Assembly: GCF_008386695.1 (NCBI RefSeq)
Contig: NZ_VUOC01000002.1
Span: 1,294,481 to 1,358,480 of the forward strand
Source of the DNA: Chitinophaga agrisoli
GTDB taxonomy: Bacteria; Bacteroidota; Bacteroidia; Chitinophagales; Chitinophagaceae
DNA length: 64,000 nt
Direction of reading: 5' to 3'
A program made the position numbers and the translations under genes. Below the pieces are notes generated by a model. The model was not told where the DNA came from. It worked only from the letters and a program-made list of their open reading frames with translations, and did not search any database. Positions 1-10,300 of this stretch are shown here, in pieces. The stretch's first letter is position 1, and every line of letters begins with the position of its first letter.

Positions 1-310
1 TGCCGTTAAAGTTATTGGATACCATCAGTTGCAGGTTCTCGCGGATCATACCAAACTGCACCAATGTCTTAAAATCTATCTGCAGGTCATTATTAGCCGT
101 GGTACGGTTCCGGTATTCGTATTTATGGCCGGGTTCGCCGGAGTAAAAAGTGATGTTATCCGGGTTGCCTGTTAACAGAAAAGTGACCGTATCCCCTGCT
201 TTATAGGTGAGCGCATCTGTGGAGATCTCCAGCTCCGGGTCTTTCACCTTTTCCTTGGCGCAGGCGGCCAATGTTATTACAGCTATCAATATATAAAATG
301 AGTTCCGCAT
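1..310 (-). CDS. DUF5017 domain lipoprotein (partial, N-terminal part)
   Basis: The gene reads leftward and runs off the window, so only about 103 N-terminal residues are visible. It begins with a short hydrophobic signal ending in the lipobox LAAC, so it is probably a lipoprotein. After that comes a PKD/Ig-like beta stretch with the segment FYSGEPGHKYEYRNR, which I associate with the DUF5017 family of Bacteroidota surface lipoproteins. It starts 23 bases after the SusD stop in the same direction, so it is the third gene of the SusC-SusD operon and probably a surface glycan-binding accessory protein. The ligand is unknown. Confidence 0.7.
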   Translation of the reverse strand, partial: MRNSFYILIAVITLAACAKEKVKDPELEISTDALTYKAGDTVTFLLTGNPDNITFYSGEPGHKYEYRNRTTANNDLQIDFKTLVQFGMIRENLQLMVSNNFNG

Positions 311-333
311 AATTAAACGTTTAAGGTCATTAC

Positions 334-1905
334 TTACCAACCCGGGTTTTGTGTAACGGTATGGTTAATAGTAAGCTCTGTGGTTGGGATAGGGAATAAT
401 ACGTTCCTGGCAGTTACATTCTTAGCCGCATTGCCCGCATACTTATAAGCCGCAGGGGCGGTAGCCGCAATATCCGGCACCAGCGATTGCATGTTGGACA
501 CATATAGCCCCCAGCGGATAAGATCGTGTTTACGCGCACCTTCAAAACACAGCTCGCGGCCACGCTCATCCCGCAGCGCTGCCTGAAAACTTTCCTTGCT
601 CAGACCGGCCGCCAGGTCTACTGCCGCATCCGGCGTATTTACCGGTTTACCGTAGCCTCTTCTTCTCACCATGTTGATGGCATTATAGGCGTCCGCATTG
701 GGGCCGTTCACGGCATTCTCCGCTTCCGCTTTCATGAGCAGCACATCTGCGTACCGCATTACCGGGAAGTTAGTCGAGTTGTACACCCGGTTCTTAGGCG
801 ATTGTGTTTCATACTCGCGACGCCATTTACCGCAGGTGCGCTCATAGATCTGTGCAGCGGTGTAGAACGATTTTGTAGGCACGCCACCGGTCACCACGTA
901 TTTATACGGGGCAATGGCCCAATCCCGGCGCGGATCGTCCGCTGCAAACAGGTTAAATAACCTGGCTGTAATATGCAGCGCCCCGCCGGAGTAGCCGATA
1001 TTATCATCCGGGCATTCCAGGCCGTTTTCAATACCTACCGAGCCGGCCAGCTGTACCGCGCCTTGCTGATTGCCGTACATGCCTATTTCCCACAGGCATT
1101 CTTTTGGTTCATTAATATCCCTGGAATGGTTGATGAAGATCTGGCTATAATCCGGGTTCAGGGAATGTTTGCCAGATGCGATCACTTTATTGACATAGGT
1201 AAGCGCATCCTGGTATTTTGTTGCATCGTTCAGGGGCGCACCGGCCATGGTCAGGTACACTTTGGCCAGGATAGCCTGCACCACCGTGGTGGTTATGCGC
1301 TCATTATTGGTATAACTGCTGATATCATTTACCAGCGGCTCCGCCTCTTTCATGTCCGCTACAATTGCCGCATACACATCCGCTACGCTTGCACGCGGCA
1401 GGGCCGCTTCTGTAGGTGATTTAGTGGAAGACAGTTTCAACGGCACCCCGCCAAAATTATCTACCAGTATGAAATAGTAATATGCCCTTAGAAAAAGCGC
1501 CTGGCCTTTGATGGCATTTCTTTTCGCCTCGTCCATTACCGGTTTGTTCACATTCTCCAGCAGCAGGTTGGCCCGGTCTATGCCCGAATAGGCCACTTCC
1601 CACAGCTTGCCTACATCCAGCTGTCCGGCGTCAAACTCCATTACCTTCAGCTGGTTTACGGTAATGCTTTTGTAAAAGAACTCATCGCTGATCACCAGGA
1701 AGCTGAATAAACCCCGGCAATACATCCTGCCAAAATTATCTATGAGGCGGTTATATACGCCGTTCAATGCGCGGTCCAGGTCTGCTTCTGTGTTAAAGTA
1801 ATTGTCCGGCGTAACAAAGTCTTGCGGCGCCGTATCCAGGAACTTGTTGCAGGCGCTAAAAACGCTGCTTGTAAGCACCAATAGTAAGATGATAGATCTC
1901 TTCAT
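334..1905 (-). CDS. SusD/RagB family glycan-binding outer-membrane lipoprotein
   Basis: SusD-like proteins sit on the cell surface as the lid of a SusC transporter and bind glycan. The 523-residue protein has a lipoprotein signal with lipobox FSAC (Cys19), followed by the typical FLDTAPQDF / NYFNTEADLDRALNGVYN start of SusD proteins. The RagB/SusD C-terminal part includes RYADVLLMKAEAEN and RDERGRELCFEGARKHDLIRWG, both family hallmarks. It lies 20 bases downstream of SusC and 23 bases upstream of the DUF5017 lipoprotein, forming one operon. The substrate is not deducible because no glycoside hydrolase of this operon is visible inside the window. Confidence 0.95.
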   Translation of the reverse strand: MKRSIILLLVLTSSVFSACNKFLDTAPQDFVTPDNYFNTEADLDRALNGVYNRLIDNFGRMYCRGLFSFLVISDEFFYKSITVNQLKVMEFDAGQLDVGKLWEVAYSGIDRANLLLENVNKPVMDEAKRNAIKGQALFLRAYYYFILVDNFGGVPLKLSSTKSPTEAALPRASVADVYAAIVADMKEAEPLVNDISSYTNNERITTTVVQAILAKVYLTMAGAPLNDATKYQDALTYVNKVIASGKHSLNPDYSQIFINHSRDINEPKECLWEIGMYGNQQGAVQLAGSVGIENGLECPDDNIGYSGGALHITARLFNLFAADDPRRDWAIAPYKYVVTGGVPTKSFYTAAQIYERTCGKWRREYETQSPKNRVYNSTNFPVMRYADVLLMKAEAENAVNGPNADAYNAINMVRRRGYGKPVNTPDAAVDLAAGLSKESFQAALRDERGRELCFEGARKHDLIRWGLYVSNMQSLVPDIAATAPAAYKYAGNAAKNVTARNVLFPIPTTELTINHTVTQNPGW

Positions 1906-1925
1906 GATCGTAGCGTTTTAGTTCG

Positions 1926-4900
1926 TTAAAAGGTCAGGTCAAGCCCAAAGGTGATCGTTCTTGCTTTGGGATATGCGGACCAGTCAAAGCCCGGCGTAAG
2001 GGCAGATTGCCTTACAGATACTTCCGGATCCAGCCCGGAGTAGCTGGTCCAGGTAACCAGGTTCTGTGCCGATGCGTAGATCCGCAGGGACTTGATGCTG
2101 ACCCTTCTCAACAGCTCAACAGGCAGGTTATACCCCAGGGCTACTGTTTTCAGGCGCAGGAAAGACCCATCCTCTATGGTACGGGAAGAATATACCAGCG
2201 GCCCCTGCCCGCCTACTTTGTATAAACTGTTGTTCTGGTTATCCGGCGACCAGCGGTTAGCGTAGGAAGCAAACATATTCAGGTATTGCCGTTGTACATC
2301 GCCGTTCTCAAACTCTATACGGTTGGCATTCAGGATATCATTACCGTAACTCCACTGGAAGAACACATTCAGATCAAAATTGTGGTAAGTGAAATTATTG
2401 GAGATACCGCCGGTATGGATAGGGTTGGGATTGCCCACAATGGTGAGATCCTGGTTATCCACCTGGTTATCGCCATTGATATCCTTGTACTTGATATACC
2501 CCGGTTGTATGCTGGCACGGGGGCTGCCATTGTTGGGCACATTGCTTTTTAACACATAGCTGCCATCCGGCTGCTTGTTAAAATCACTGTACTGATAAAT
2601 GCCATCAAACATAAAGCCGTAGAATAAAGCAATGGGATGGCCCGGAATAGCGATATAGGGATAAGCGTTGTTGAAGTTGCCCCAGGTGATCCGGGAAGCG
2701 TAACTGGGCTCGCCTTCATTCAGCTGCAGCACTTTGTTACGGTTAAATGAGATATTAAAACTGGTGGACCATGAGAATTTTCTACGTTGGATATTCATCG
2801 TGTTGACCGTAAACTCCAGCCCCTCGTTGGATACCTTACCTATGTTACGGATGCCGCTCAGGTAACCGGTAGAAGGCGCCAGGGTGGCATTTAACAGCAG
2901 ATCGCGGGTATTCTTCTTGTAATAGTCCGCGCTGAGCATGATCCTGTTCTTAAAAAAGCCCAGGTCCAGCCCGATATCCGTTTGCGCGGTAGTTTCCCAT
3001 TTCAGCTTTGGATAGCCCAGGTTGTTGGGAATAATACCCTGTGCTGTTGAATTACCAAAGCTATACCCGGAGTAAGGGAACAGTTGTAAAGAGGTGAGAT
3101 AGGCGAAATCAGACACACGGTTGTTGCCCGTTAAGCCATACCCTACACGCAGTTTAGCATCAGATATAAACCGTACCGGTTTCATAAACGATTCTTCTAC
3201 GATACGCCAGGCCACCGCACCGGAGGGGAAGTACGCCCAGCGGTTATTATCCGGGAACTTAGAAGAACCATCCGCGCGGAAGGAAAGGGTGAGCAGGTAG
3301 CGGGATTTATAACCATAATTCACGCGGCCCAGGAAAGACATCAGCGCATTGTCTGATTTTGCTGTGGGGGCGGTATTGATGGTACCTTCATCCAGGCCGC
3401 TGATGCCCAGCAGTTCATTGGGCACCTGGCTGGCAGAAAAGCCGTAGCTGTAGGCGGACACTTTCTGCAACGTCATACCGCCCATTATATTCAGGTTATG
3501 ATCCCTGTTGATGACCCTTGCATAGGTAAGCGTATTCTCATTGAGCCAGCTGCTTTTTTCCGCGTTGATCACGGAACCGTTCACCCCCAGGTTGCTGCTC
3601 TTGGGATTACCCAACCGGGTATTGGCATTATAAAACAATTCTCTCCTGATGGCTTCTTTGGTAAGGCCGCCCGTTACCCGTAAGGTGAGGTATTTAGCCG
3701 GCGTATACTCTATATAGGCATTAGCGATCATGGTATTGTTGAACACCGGGTTATACTCATTCTGTGTAGAGATGATCGGGTTCATACGGTATTCGTTCAG
3801 CGGGTCCACATCCGGGTCAAACGGTTCTGTGATGAGCGAGCCATCTGCCGCAGAATCGCCAGTCACCGGGCGGTAGCCCCACACGCTGTACATAAGGCTG
3901 GACGTAGGCCCATTGCCGGTGGTATTTGAAATGGTGCCAAAAGTTCTGGTAGCGGTGTAGTTCACATTCACGCCCGCTTTGATCTTATCGCTCACCTGCT
4001 GGTCTACCACTATCCGGCCCTGGTAACGGCGGAAGCCGCTGTTGATAATAATGCCGTCCTGATCCAGCAAGGAACCAGACAGCGCATATTTGGTACGCTC
4101 ATTACCGCCTCTTAAAGACAGGCTGTGGTTTTGCATGAATGCTTTACGGAATACCTGGTCCTGCCAGTCAACGCCTGCTACATTCCTGTAATCCTCCAGG
4201 GTTTTACCGTTATTGAGGTATACCGGTGTATAAAGGGTAGGATTCAGATCCAGCTGGTATCTCACAAACTCGTAGGGGCTCATCATCTCCTGCTTTTTAA
4301 TATTCTGCTGTGTGCCCATCCAGGTTTGATAGGATACTACCGGCGCGCCGGTCTTTCCTTTTTTAGTGGTGATGATGATAACGCCGTTGGCGCCCCTGGC
4401 GCCATAGATAGCCGTAGCCGAAGCATCTTTTAATACTTCGATAGAAGCGATTTCCTCCGGGTTAAAGATGTTATTGGAAGGGTTTTCGATAGGGAAACCG
4501 TCCACTACATAGAGCGGGGAGTTTTCCTGTGTTACCGAGTTATTGCCGCGGATCACCACATTCAGCGGTGCGCCCGGCTGTCCGTCATTGGCGGATACCT
4601 GTACGCCGGCTACCCGTCCGCCCAGGGCCTCTTCAAAAGAAGGCACCGGCGCTTTAGTGAGATCAGCCATCTTCACCTCCCCTACGGAACCGGTAACATC
4701 TTTACGCCTGACGGTACCATAACCGATCACCACTACATCATTCAGGCCCCTGATGGCGGGCAACATGGTGGTGTTATACACGCTTCTGCCGGCTACCGGT
4801 TTTATCTCTTTACTCAGGTAACCCACATAAGAGAAAAGCAGTGCAAGACCGGGCGTTTCAGGCAGGTTCATATTGTAGATCCCGTCTTCGTTGGTGATGG

Positions 4901-5099
4901 CGGATACCGCGCCATTTTTTACGCGAACGGTTACGCCTACCAGTGGCGTACCTTCCGCATCCGTGATCTTTCCCGTGATGGGTCTTGTTGTTTTTGCAGA
5001 GGACGCAGCCGGCTGTTGCGCACGGGCGTCCATCCCCAAACAGATGATAAAAAAAGAAAGCAGTATGTATCCCGCTGATAAGACAATACTTTTATGCAT
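1926..5099 (-). CDS. SusC/RagA family TonB-linked outer-membrane transporter
   Basis: This is a TonB-dependent glycan importer of 1057 residues, a usual length for SusC. In order: a signal peptide ending near residue 28 (ARAQ), a carboxypeptidase-regulatory-like beta domain (ITGKITDAEGTPLVGVTVRV, about 40-125), a plug domain starting at VVIGYGTVRRKDVTGSV with the SusC signatures SPLYVVDGFP and ASATAIYGARGANGVI, then a beta-barrel ending in a terminal Phe (TFGLDLTF). It forms an operon with SusD and the DUF5017 protein. A LacI-type regulator is divergent, with a double palindrome about 230 bases upstream of this start, so LacI control is plausible. Confidence 0.96.
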   Translation of the reverse strand: MHKSIVLSAGYILLSFFIICLGMDARAQQPAASSAKTTRPITGKITDAEGTPLVGVTVRVKNGAVSAITNEDGIYNMNLPETPGLALLFSYVGYLSKEIKPVAGRSVYNTTMLPAIRGLNDVVVIGYGTVRRKDVTGSVGEVKMADLTKAPVPSFEEALGGRVAGVQVSANDGQPGAPLNVVIRGNNSVTQENSPLYVVDGFPIENPSNNIFNPEEIASIEVLKDASATAIYGARGANGVIIITTKKGKTGAPVVSYQTWMGTQQNIKKQEMMSPYEFVRYQLDLNPTLYTPVYLNNGKTLEDYRNVAGVDWQDQVFRKAFMQNHSLSLRGGNERTKYALSGSLLDQDGIIINSGFRRYQGRIVVDQQVSDKIKAGVNVNYTATRTFGTISNTTGNGPTSSLMYSVWGYRPVTGDSAADGSLITEPFDPDVDPLNEYRMNPIISTQNEYNPVFNNTMIANAYIEYTPAKYLTLRVTGGLTKEAIRRELFYNANTRLGNPKSSNLGVNGSVINAEKSSWLNENTLTYARVINRDHNLNIMGGMTLQKVSAYSYGFSASQVPNELLGISGLDEGTINTAPTAKSDNALMSFLGRVNYGYKSRYLLTLSFRADGSSKFPDNNRWAYFPSGAVAWRIVEESFMKPVRFISDAKLRVGYGLTGNNRVSDFAYLTSLQLFPYSGYSFGNSTAQGIIPNNLGYPKLKWETTAQTDIGLDLGFFKNRIMLSADYYKKNTRDLLLNATLAPSTGYLSGIRNIGKVSNEGLEFTVNTMNIQRRKFSWSTSFNISFNRNKVLQLNEGEPSYASRITWGNFNNAYPYIAIPGHPIALFYGFMFDGIYQYSDFNKQPDGSYVLKSNVPNNGSPRASIQPGYIKYKDINGDNQVDNQDLTIVGNPNPIHTGGISNNFTYHNFDLNVFFQWSYGNDILNANRIEFENGDVQRQYLNMFASYANRWSPDNQNNSLYKVGGQGPLVYSSRTIEDGSFLRLKTVALGYNLPVELLRRVSIKSLRIYASAQNLVTWTSYSGLDPEVSVRQSALTPGFDWSAYPKARTITFGLDLTF

Positions 5100-5410
5100 A
5101 CCCCCAAACTTGTTTTAGTTTTTGATTGATAATACGGCATAGGCCCCCTTAGGGCAGTTTAAGCAGCGACATGGCGCATGAGTGAAGGAAAAGGTAGGTG
5201 TACAGGTGTAGGGATCATCTGCCGGGAGCAGATCGTTAATAACGTTTTTTTCATATCGTGTGAATTTATTATTCCAAAGATTATAACTAACCCTTATCCG
5301 GGGAACAAAAAAATGGATGTTTTAACATTGGGAACATTCCCAATTAGTGGGAATGTTCCCAAATATGGAATTATTTTGTTTCTTTATGGCAGGCACTTAA
5401 ATCACCCTTG
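5100..5410. other. Divergent intergenic region between susC-like and lacI-like genes
   Basis: About 310 bases without a convincing gene. A 77-codon frame from 5178 to 5411 has no recognisable protein character and overlaps the lacI start, so I do not call it. The region should carry the promoters of both flanking genes. Its clearest content is the perfect inverted repeat at 5328-5362. A near-consensus -7 element (TTATTTTG, 5371-5378) for the LacI gene follows it. Confidence 0.6.
5328..5362. promoter_or_regulatory. Double palindromic operator, probably for the adjacent LacI regulator
   Basis: A perfect 15-base inverted repeat: TTGGGAACATTCCCA (5328-5342) and TGGGAATGTTCCCAA (5348-5362), separated by five bases. 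Each arm is itself a dyad, TGGGAA-CA/TG-TTCCCA, so there are two operator-like sites with centres 19 bp apart. A further half-site GGGAAC lies at 5301-5306. LacI-family dimers bind such short palindromes. The site is about 50 bases upstream of the LacI start and overlaps where its -33 element would fall, which suggests autorepression and possibly control of the divergent SusC operon. Confidence 0.7.
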
Positions 5411-6424
5411 ATGAAGCGGCACCAGGTAACTATCGTTGACATAGCAAAGCAGCTCAATCTTTCCAAGTCCACCGTTTCGCGGGCCCTGACCGGGCATCCC
5501 AGCGTACATGCCGCCACGCGGCAGGCCGTGCTGGAGCTGGCGGAGCAGCTGGATTACCAGCGGAATATGCTGGCCATTAGCCTTATCACCAATAAAACCA
5601 ATACCATTGGCATTATTGTGCCTGAGTTCTCCAGCTCATTTTTCCCGAACGTGATCATAGGCGCGCAGGAAATAGCCAGTAAGGCCGGGTATAATACGGT
5701 GATCTGTCAGTCTAACGAAACCTACGAAACAGAGGTAGCCAATACCAAAGTAATGCTGGCTAACCAGGTAGATGGGTTACTGGTGTCCATCACTAAAGAA
5801 ACAAAAAACTTTGACCATTTAAAGGTGTTTCAGCGAAAAGGTATTCCCATCGTATTCTTCAACCGGGTATGTGACGATATGGATGTGCCCAAAGTAATTG
5901 TGGATGATTTTGATGGCGCTTACCGCGCGGTGACCCACCTGATCGAAAGCGGCCGCAAACGGATCGCTCATCTATCCGGGCCGCCGGCTTTAAAAATAAG
6001 CGAGAAGCGGCTAAACGGCTATAAGGCAGCCCTGCGAAAAAATAATATAGAGCTGGATGAGGAGCTGGTGATCCCCTATGATCTGAGCCTGGAGAAGGTG
6101 CCTATCTATGTGAACCATCTCCTTAACCTTGATAATCCGCCGGATGCTATCTTTGCTATTAATGACCCTACGGCCATAGAGATCATACAGGTGATCAAAA
6201 AAAGAGGGTTGAAGGTGCCGAAGGATATTGCGGTAGTGGGTTTCAGTAACGATTATGCATCCGGGCTTATTGACCCGGCGCTGACGACGGTATCACAGCC
6301 GGTAAAGGAAATGGGGAAAACAGCGGCGCAGCTGTTGCTGGACCAAATGAACCGGGATGTAGCGGATTGGAAGAGTATAATAAGGGTGTTGAAAACAGAA
6401 TTGATTGTGAGGAATTCGAGTTAG
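5411..6424 (+). CDS. LacI family transcriptional regulator
   Basis: A 337-residue DNA-binding sugar-responsive regulator. The N-terminal helix-turn-helix VTIVDIAKQLNLSKSTVSRALTG is followed by the hinge (DYQRNMLAISL). The rest is a periplasmic-binding-protein-like effector domain with the family motifs NTIGIIVPEFSSSFFPNVI, GLLVSITKET, RKRIAHLSGPP and FAINDPTAIEII. An in-frame TTG lies one codon upstream; I chose the ATG at 5411 (MKRHQV). It is divergent from the SusC-SusD operon, and the double palindrome at 5328-5362 is its likely operator. The effector is probably a sugar derived from the glycan that this operon imports. Confidence 0.93.
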   Translation: MKRHQVTIVDIAKQLNLSKSTVSRALTGHPSVHAATRQAVLELAEQLDYQRNMLAISLITNKTNTIGIIVPEFSSSFFPNVIIGAQEIASKAGYNTVICQSNETYETEVANTKVMLANQVDGLLVSITKETKNFDHLKVFQRKGIPIVFFNRVCDDMDVPKVIVDDFDGAYRAVTHLIESGRKRIAHLSGPPALKISEKRLNGYKAALRKNNIELDEELVIPYDLSLEKVPIYVNHLLNLDNPPDAIFAINDPTAIEIIQVIKKRGLKVPKDIAVVGFSNDYASGLIDPALTTVSQPVKEMGKTAAQLLLDQMNRDVADWKSIIRVLKTELIVRNSS

Positions 6425-6472
6425 ATATATTTTTATATTATGAGATGATAAAATAACATTTAGGACAGGACC

Positions 6473-6501
6473 TTTGTGATTACTCCGGCACTTTAATTTT
6501 G
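6473..6501 (+). promoter_or_regulatory. Putative promoter of the exonuclease III gene
   Basis: TTTG at 6473-6476 and TAATTTTG at 6494-6501 match the Bacteroidota primary sigma factor pattern (TTTG, then TAnnTTTG). The spacer is 17 bases, slightly shorter than the usual 19-21. Transcription would start near 6506, about 27 bases before the ATG. Confidence 0.45.
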
Positions 6502-6532
6502 CCAACACCCCTCAATTTCCTAATATTAAACC

Positions 6533-7309
6533 ATGAAAATAGCTACTTATAACGTGAACGGCGTAAACGGCCGCCTGCCGGTACTGTTGCGCTGGCTGGA
6601 AGAGACCCAACCTGATGTGGCCTGTTTACAGGAGCTGAAAGCTCCACAGGAAAAGTATCCTTTACAGGCTATCCAGGATGCGGGCTATGAATCTATCTGG
6701 CATGGGCAGAAAAGCTGGAATGGCGTAGCCATTCTGTCGCGTATAGGGACGCCGCTGGAAGTAAGGCGTGCGCTGCCCGGCGATCCGGAAGACCTGCACA
6801 GCCGTTATATAGAGGCCGTTATCAATGGTATTACCATTGGCTGCCTGTACTTGCCTAATGGCAACCCGGCGCCGGGGCCTAAGTTCGATTATAAGCTGGC
6901 CTGGTTTAAACGCCTGCAGGCGCATGCACAGGACCTGCTGAACCAGGATATGCCGGTGATACTTACCGGCGACTACAATGTAATGCCAACAGAACAGGAT
7001 GTATATAAACCGGAACGCTGGGTGGATGACGCCCTGTTCCGCCCGGAGACACGGGAGGCTTTTCATACGCTGGCTGCCCAGGGCTGGACAGATGCCATCC
7101 GGACACTGCACCCCAAGGAAACCATTTATACCTTCTGGGATTATTTCCGGAATGCGTATGAACGGAATGCCGGATTGAGGATAGATCATTTTCTGCTTAG
7201 CCCGCAGCTGAAGAAACGTTTAAAGGCGGCGGGGGTAGACAGGCATGTACGGGGATGGGAGAAATCGAGCGATCATGCGCCTACGTGGATCGAGCTGGCG
7301 GAGAAATAA
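6533..7309 (+). CDS. xth: Exodeoxyribonuclease III (AP endonuclease, exoA/xthA type)
   Basis: A 258-residue endonuclease/exonuclease/phosphatase-fold enzyme that incises DNA at abasic sites in base-excision repair. The visible family motifs are MKIATYNVNGVNGRL, LQELK with the metal-binding Glu34, GDYNVMP, RIDHFLLS and the C-terminal SSDHAPTWIEL carrying the catalytic Asp-His. The length is normal for the family. It is a single-gene unit: it has its own promoter-like element upstream, and a strong hairpin terminator follows at 7331-7366. Confidence 0.95.
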   Translation: MKIATYNVNGVNGRLPVLLRWLEETQPDVACLQELKAPQEKYPLQAIQDAGYESIWHGQKSWNGVAILSRIGTPLEVRRALPGDPEDLHSRYIEAVINGITIGCLYLPNGNPAPGPKFDYKLAWFKRLQAHAQDLLNQDMPVILTGDYNVMPTEQDVYKPERWVDDALFRPETREAFHTLAAQGWTDAIRTLHPKETIYTFWDYFRNAYERNAGLRIDHFLLSPQLKKRLKAAGVDRHVRGWEKSSDHAPTWIELAEK

Positions 7310-7330
7310 ATATCAGCCTTCTAAATAAAA

Positions 7331-7366
7331 AAAGGGTGTATCAGCAAATAAACTGATACACCCTTT
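7331..7366. terminator. Bidirectional hairpin terminator
   Basis: A perfect 14-bp stem (AAAGGGTGTATCAG at 7331-7344 with its complement at 7353-7366) around an eight-base loop, flanked by an A-run to the left and a T-rich stretch to the right. It lies between the convergent exonuclease III and SGNH esterase genes and can serve both. Confidence 0.85.
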
Positions 7367-7388
7367 CTGTTTCCCTATCAATATTCTT

Positions 7389-10300
7389 TTACATCTTAAT
7401 AAACGTCTTCGCCACCAGACTTCCCTTCACCAACATCCTGATCACATACACACCTGCGGGCAGCCGGCTAATATCCAGTTTATTATCATAAGCAGGCACC
7501 GCATAACGCTGACCCGTCATTTTGCTATAAACAGGATATACCGCCTTGCCGGACATGTTAACACCATCCGCAGCCACCGTGAGTGTATTGCTGGCCGGGT
7601 TAGGATATATGTTCAGATCTACCGCTGCATCAGCGGCAACTGCCTTATCCAGTACCAGGCTGCCGCCGGAAGCACCATTGTTAGCTTCGAACCAGTTGAT
7701 ATTCCATCCTCCCGTAACGGCAAACACGCGTAAGGTTTGGCTACCAGCAGACAGTGTTACCGTAGCGGTTTGTGTGATCCAGGTCTGCCAGCCATTAGTG
7801 GCGGGGATATTTACGGTTGCCAGGCTACTGGCGCCGGAACGCAGCTGCAGCTGTCCGCCGCCGGGGCTGGCTACTCTGAAGCCGATGGTATAGGTACCTG
7901 CTGTTTTTACGTTCACTTTGTAATCCATCCAGTCATTAGCGTCTATGAAGCCTACGTCTTGTATGCCGTTTACATCGGCGGTGTTTTCCAGCTGTATGCC
8001 GGTCATGGCGTCATATTCTTCTGACTGTATGCGGCCGGGTAAGGTCTTACCTGCCTGCGGGTTGGCATTGTTGATGAATGTAAGATAGTTGAGATTAAAG
8101 CCGCCTGTTTCCATAACGATGCGTAATACCTGTACGCCGGTAGTGAGCGCAGGGGTAGTGACAGCTACCGTTTGATAAGCCTGCCAATCACCGGTATTAG
8201 GCACATTGATAGAGCCGGAGATGTTTACGCCATTCAGCTCTACATGGAAATGAGAGCCGTTGTTGGGAGAGGCTACGCGTGCCTGCAGCGTATAAGCGCC
8301 GGGGAGGGTAACATTCACAGTGTAGGCGATCCATTCGCCATTGGCAAGACCACCCACATCATAACCGCCTTCTGAGCAGCCATCTAGGTCTACTGCTTCT
8401 GTGGGGCGATATTGCCAGGGCTTGGATACGGTGTCTGCATCGAAGTAAGCCAGGTTCTGACCGCCCAGGTCAAAATCTTCTGCTTCCAGTTTGCCCGGCA
8501 GGGTGACTGCGCTGCCGTTGAAAGGCGTACCGCTGGCCACTACAAAGGTTACTGTTTTTGTACCCGTACCGCTGGCATTGGTAGCGCTCAGCGTTACATT
8601 ATAGGTACCCGGTTGTGTGGGTATGCCGCTGATCAATCCAGTAGTGGTATTAATGCTAAGACCCTGGGGCAAACCGCTGGCGCCATAACTGGTTGGGTTG
8701 AAACTAGTCTTTACCGTATCTGTAAACGGCAGGGCTGCCACTGCCTGTATGGTAGCGGCATGCTCTATCACCGGTTTGTTAACGGAGAAGTCGAGGTAGT
8801 TGATATTAAACCCGCCATTTTCAATTACCACACGTACCACGTGCGCACCGGTAGCCAGCGATGGGGTTACCGCGCTTACGGTTTGCCAGGTCTGGTAGCC
8901 CCCGGTATTGGGCGTATGGATAGTGCCGGAGATATTTGCGCCATCCAGCTCCACATGCAGGGAGCCATTAGCGCCGGGGTCCGCAACACGTACCTGTACG
9001 GTATAGGTACCAGCTGTAGTGATGTTTACGGAGTACTTGGCCCATTCTGCCGGTTGTATATAACCCATGTCATAACCGCCTTCTGAGCAAGCTTCCAGAT
9101 CCACGCCTTCATTGGGTCTGAACTGACCGCCCTGGTTAGCCGTGTCCGCATCACTGTATGCAATGCCTTGGCCGCCGTTATCGTATTGCTCTGCCTCTAT
9201 ACGGCCCGGTAGTGTAAAGGGGGTACCGTTAAAAGGCGATTGCCCTGCGGGTTTGTTCATGGTCAGCACCAGGGTCTTAGTACCGGTACCATCCGTATTG
9301 GTAGCGCTGATAGCGATATTAAACACACCGGATGATACGGCGGTACCGCTGATCAATCCCGTTTGTGTATTGATGCTTAGCCCATCCGGCAGGCCGGTGG
9401 CGTTATAGCTTTGCGGCGTATTAGTAGCCGTGATGTTGTACTGGAAAGCAGTACCCGCTGTACCGGTGGCAGTGGTTGCGCTGGTAACTACCGGTACCAA
9501 TGTGCCGGCTGCTGTTACAGCGCTAACCGTGTTGGAGAATGAGCTGTTGCCTACAGCGGTAGTTGCGTATACGCGGTAATAATACCGGGTAGTAGGCGTA
9601 AGGTTCTTATCCTGGTAAGTGCTAGTATTGGCCGCAACGGTAGCTACATCATTCCAGTTTATACTATCTGTGCTGCGCTGGATCTTGAAATTGGTTTCGT
9701 TGGTACGGTCTGTCCAGTTGAGATTGATCTGGCTCTTAGAGGCAACGGTAGCGCCCAGGTTCACCGGCGCAGCCAGCACACGCGCAATTACTTCCGCTAT
9801 TTTGCGGGCGCCGGTGGCGTTAGGATGGATGCCGTCGCTCTGGTACCATTCCGGATGGCCTTGTAATGGCGTGTTGAGATCAATAAGGCCCGTGCCTTTC
9901 TGCGCAGCGATCTGTTTCACCAGCGGGATCACGCCGTTGGTAATGATGCTGTCATTGATATCAAAGTTCATGGAGAAGGCCGGGATAGGCAGGCAGATGT
10001 AGATAAACGGATGTGATGGCAATGACCGGAAGGTATCGATCAACTTTCCGTAATCGGATACAAAATCTGCTTTGTGCACCCAGTTGTAGTTCTTGGCATC
10101 GTTAGAGCCCAGCTCTATGGTAACGATGTTCGCATTGAAATTAAGCGCCAGCGGGTAATTGGGCCGCTGTACATAGGGAAAATCCGCGCTGGTCATTAAG
10201 GTAGCGCCACTTTCTCCAAAATTGCCCACGTTCCAGCCATTGCCCAGGATAAGGCCTACCTGGGCCGGATAAGCTTCTGAGGGGGCTACGCCAAAACCGG

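Noticed and set aside
5178-5411. A possible 77-codon leader gene upstream of lacI.
   Set aside because: It spans the double operator, has no recognisable protein features, and overlaps the regulator start.
8412-9086. A 224-codon open frame antisense to the CBM region of the SGNH esterase.
   Set aside because: A shadow of a repetitive domain region; the minus-strand protein is unambiguous.
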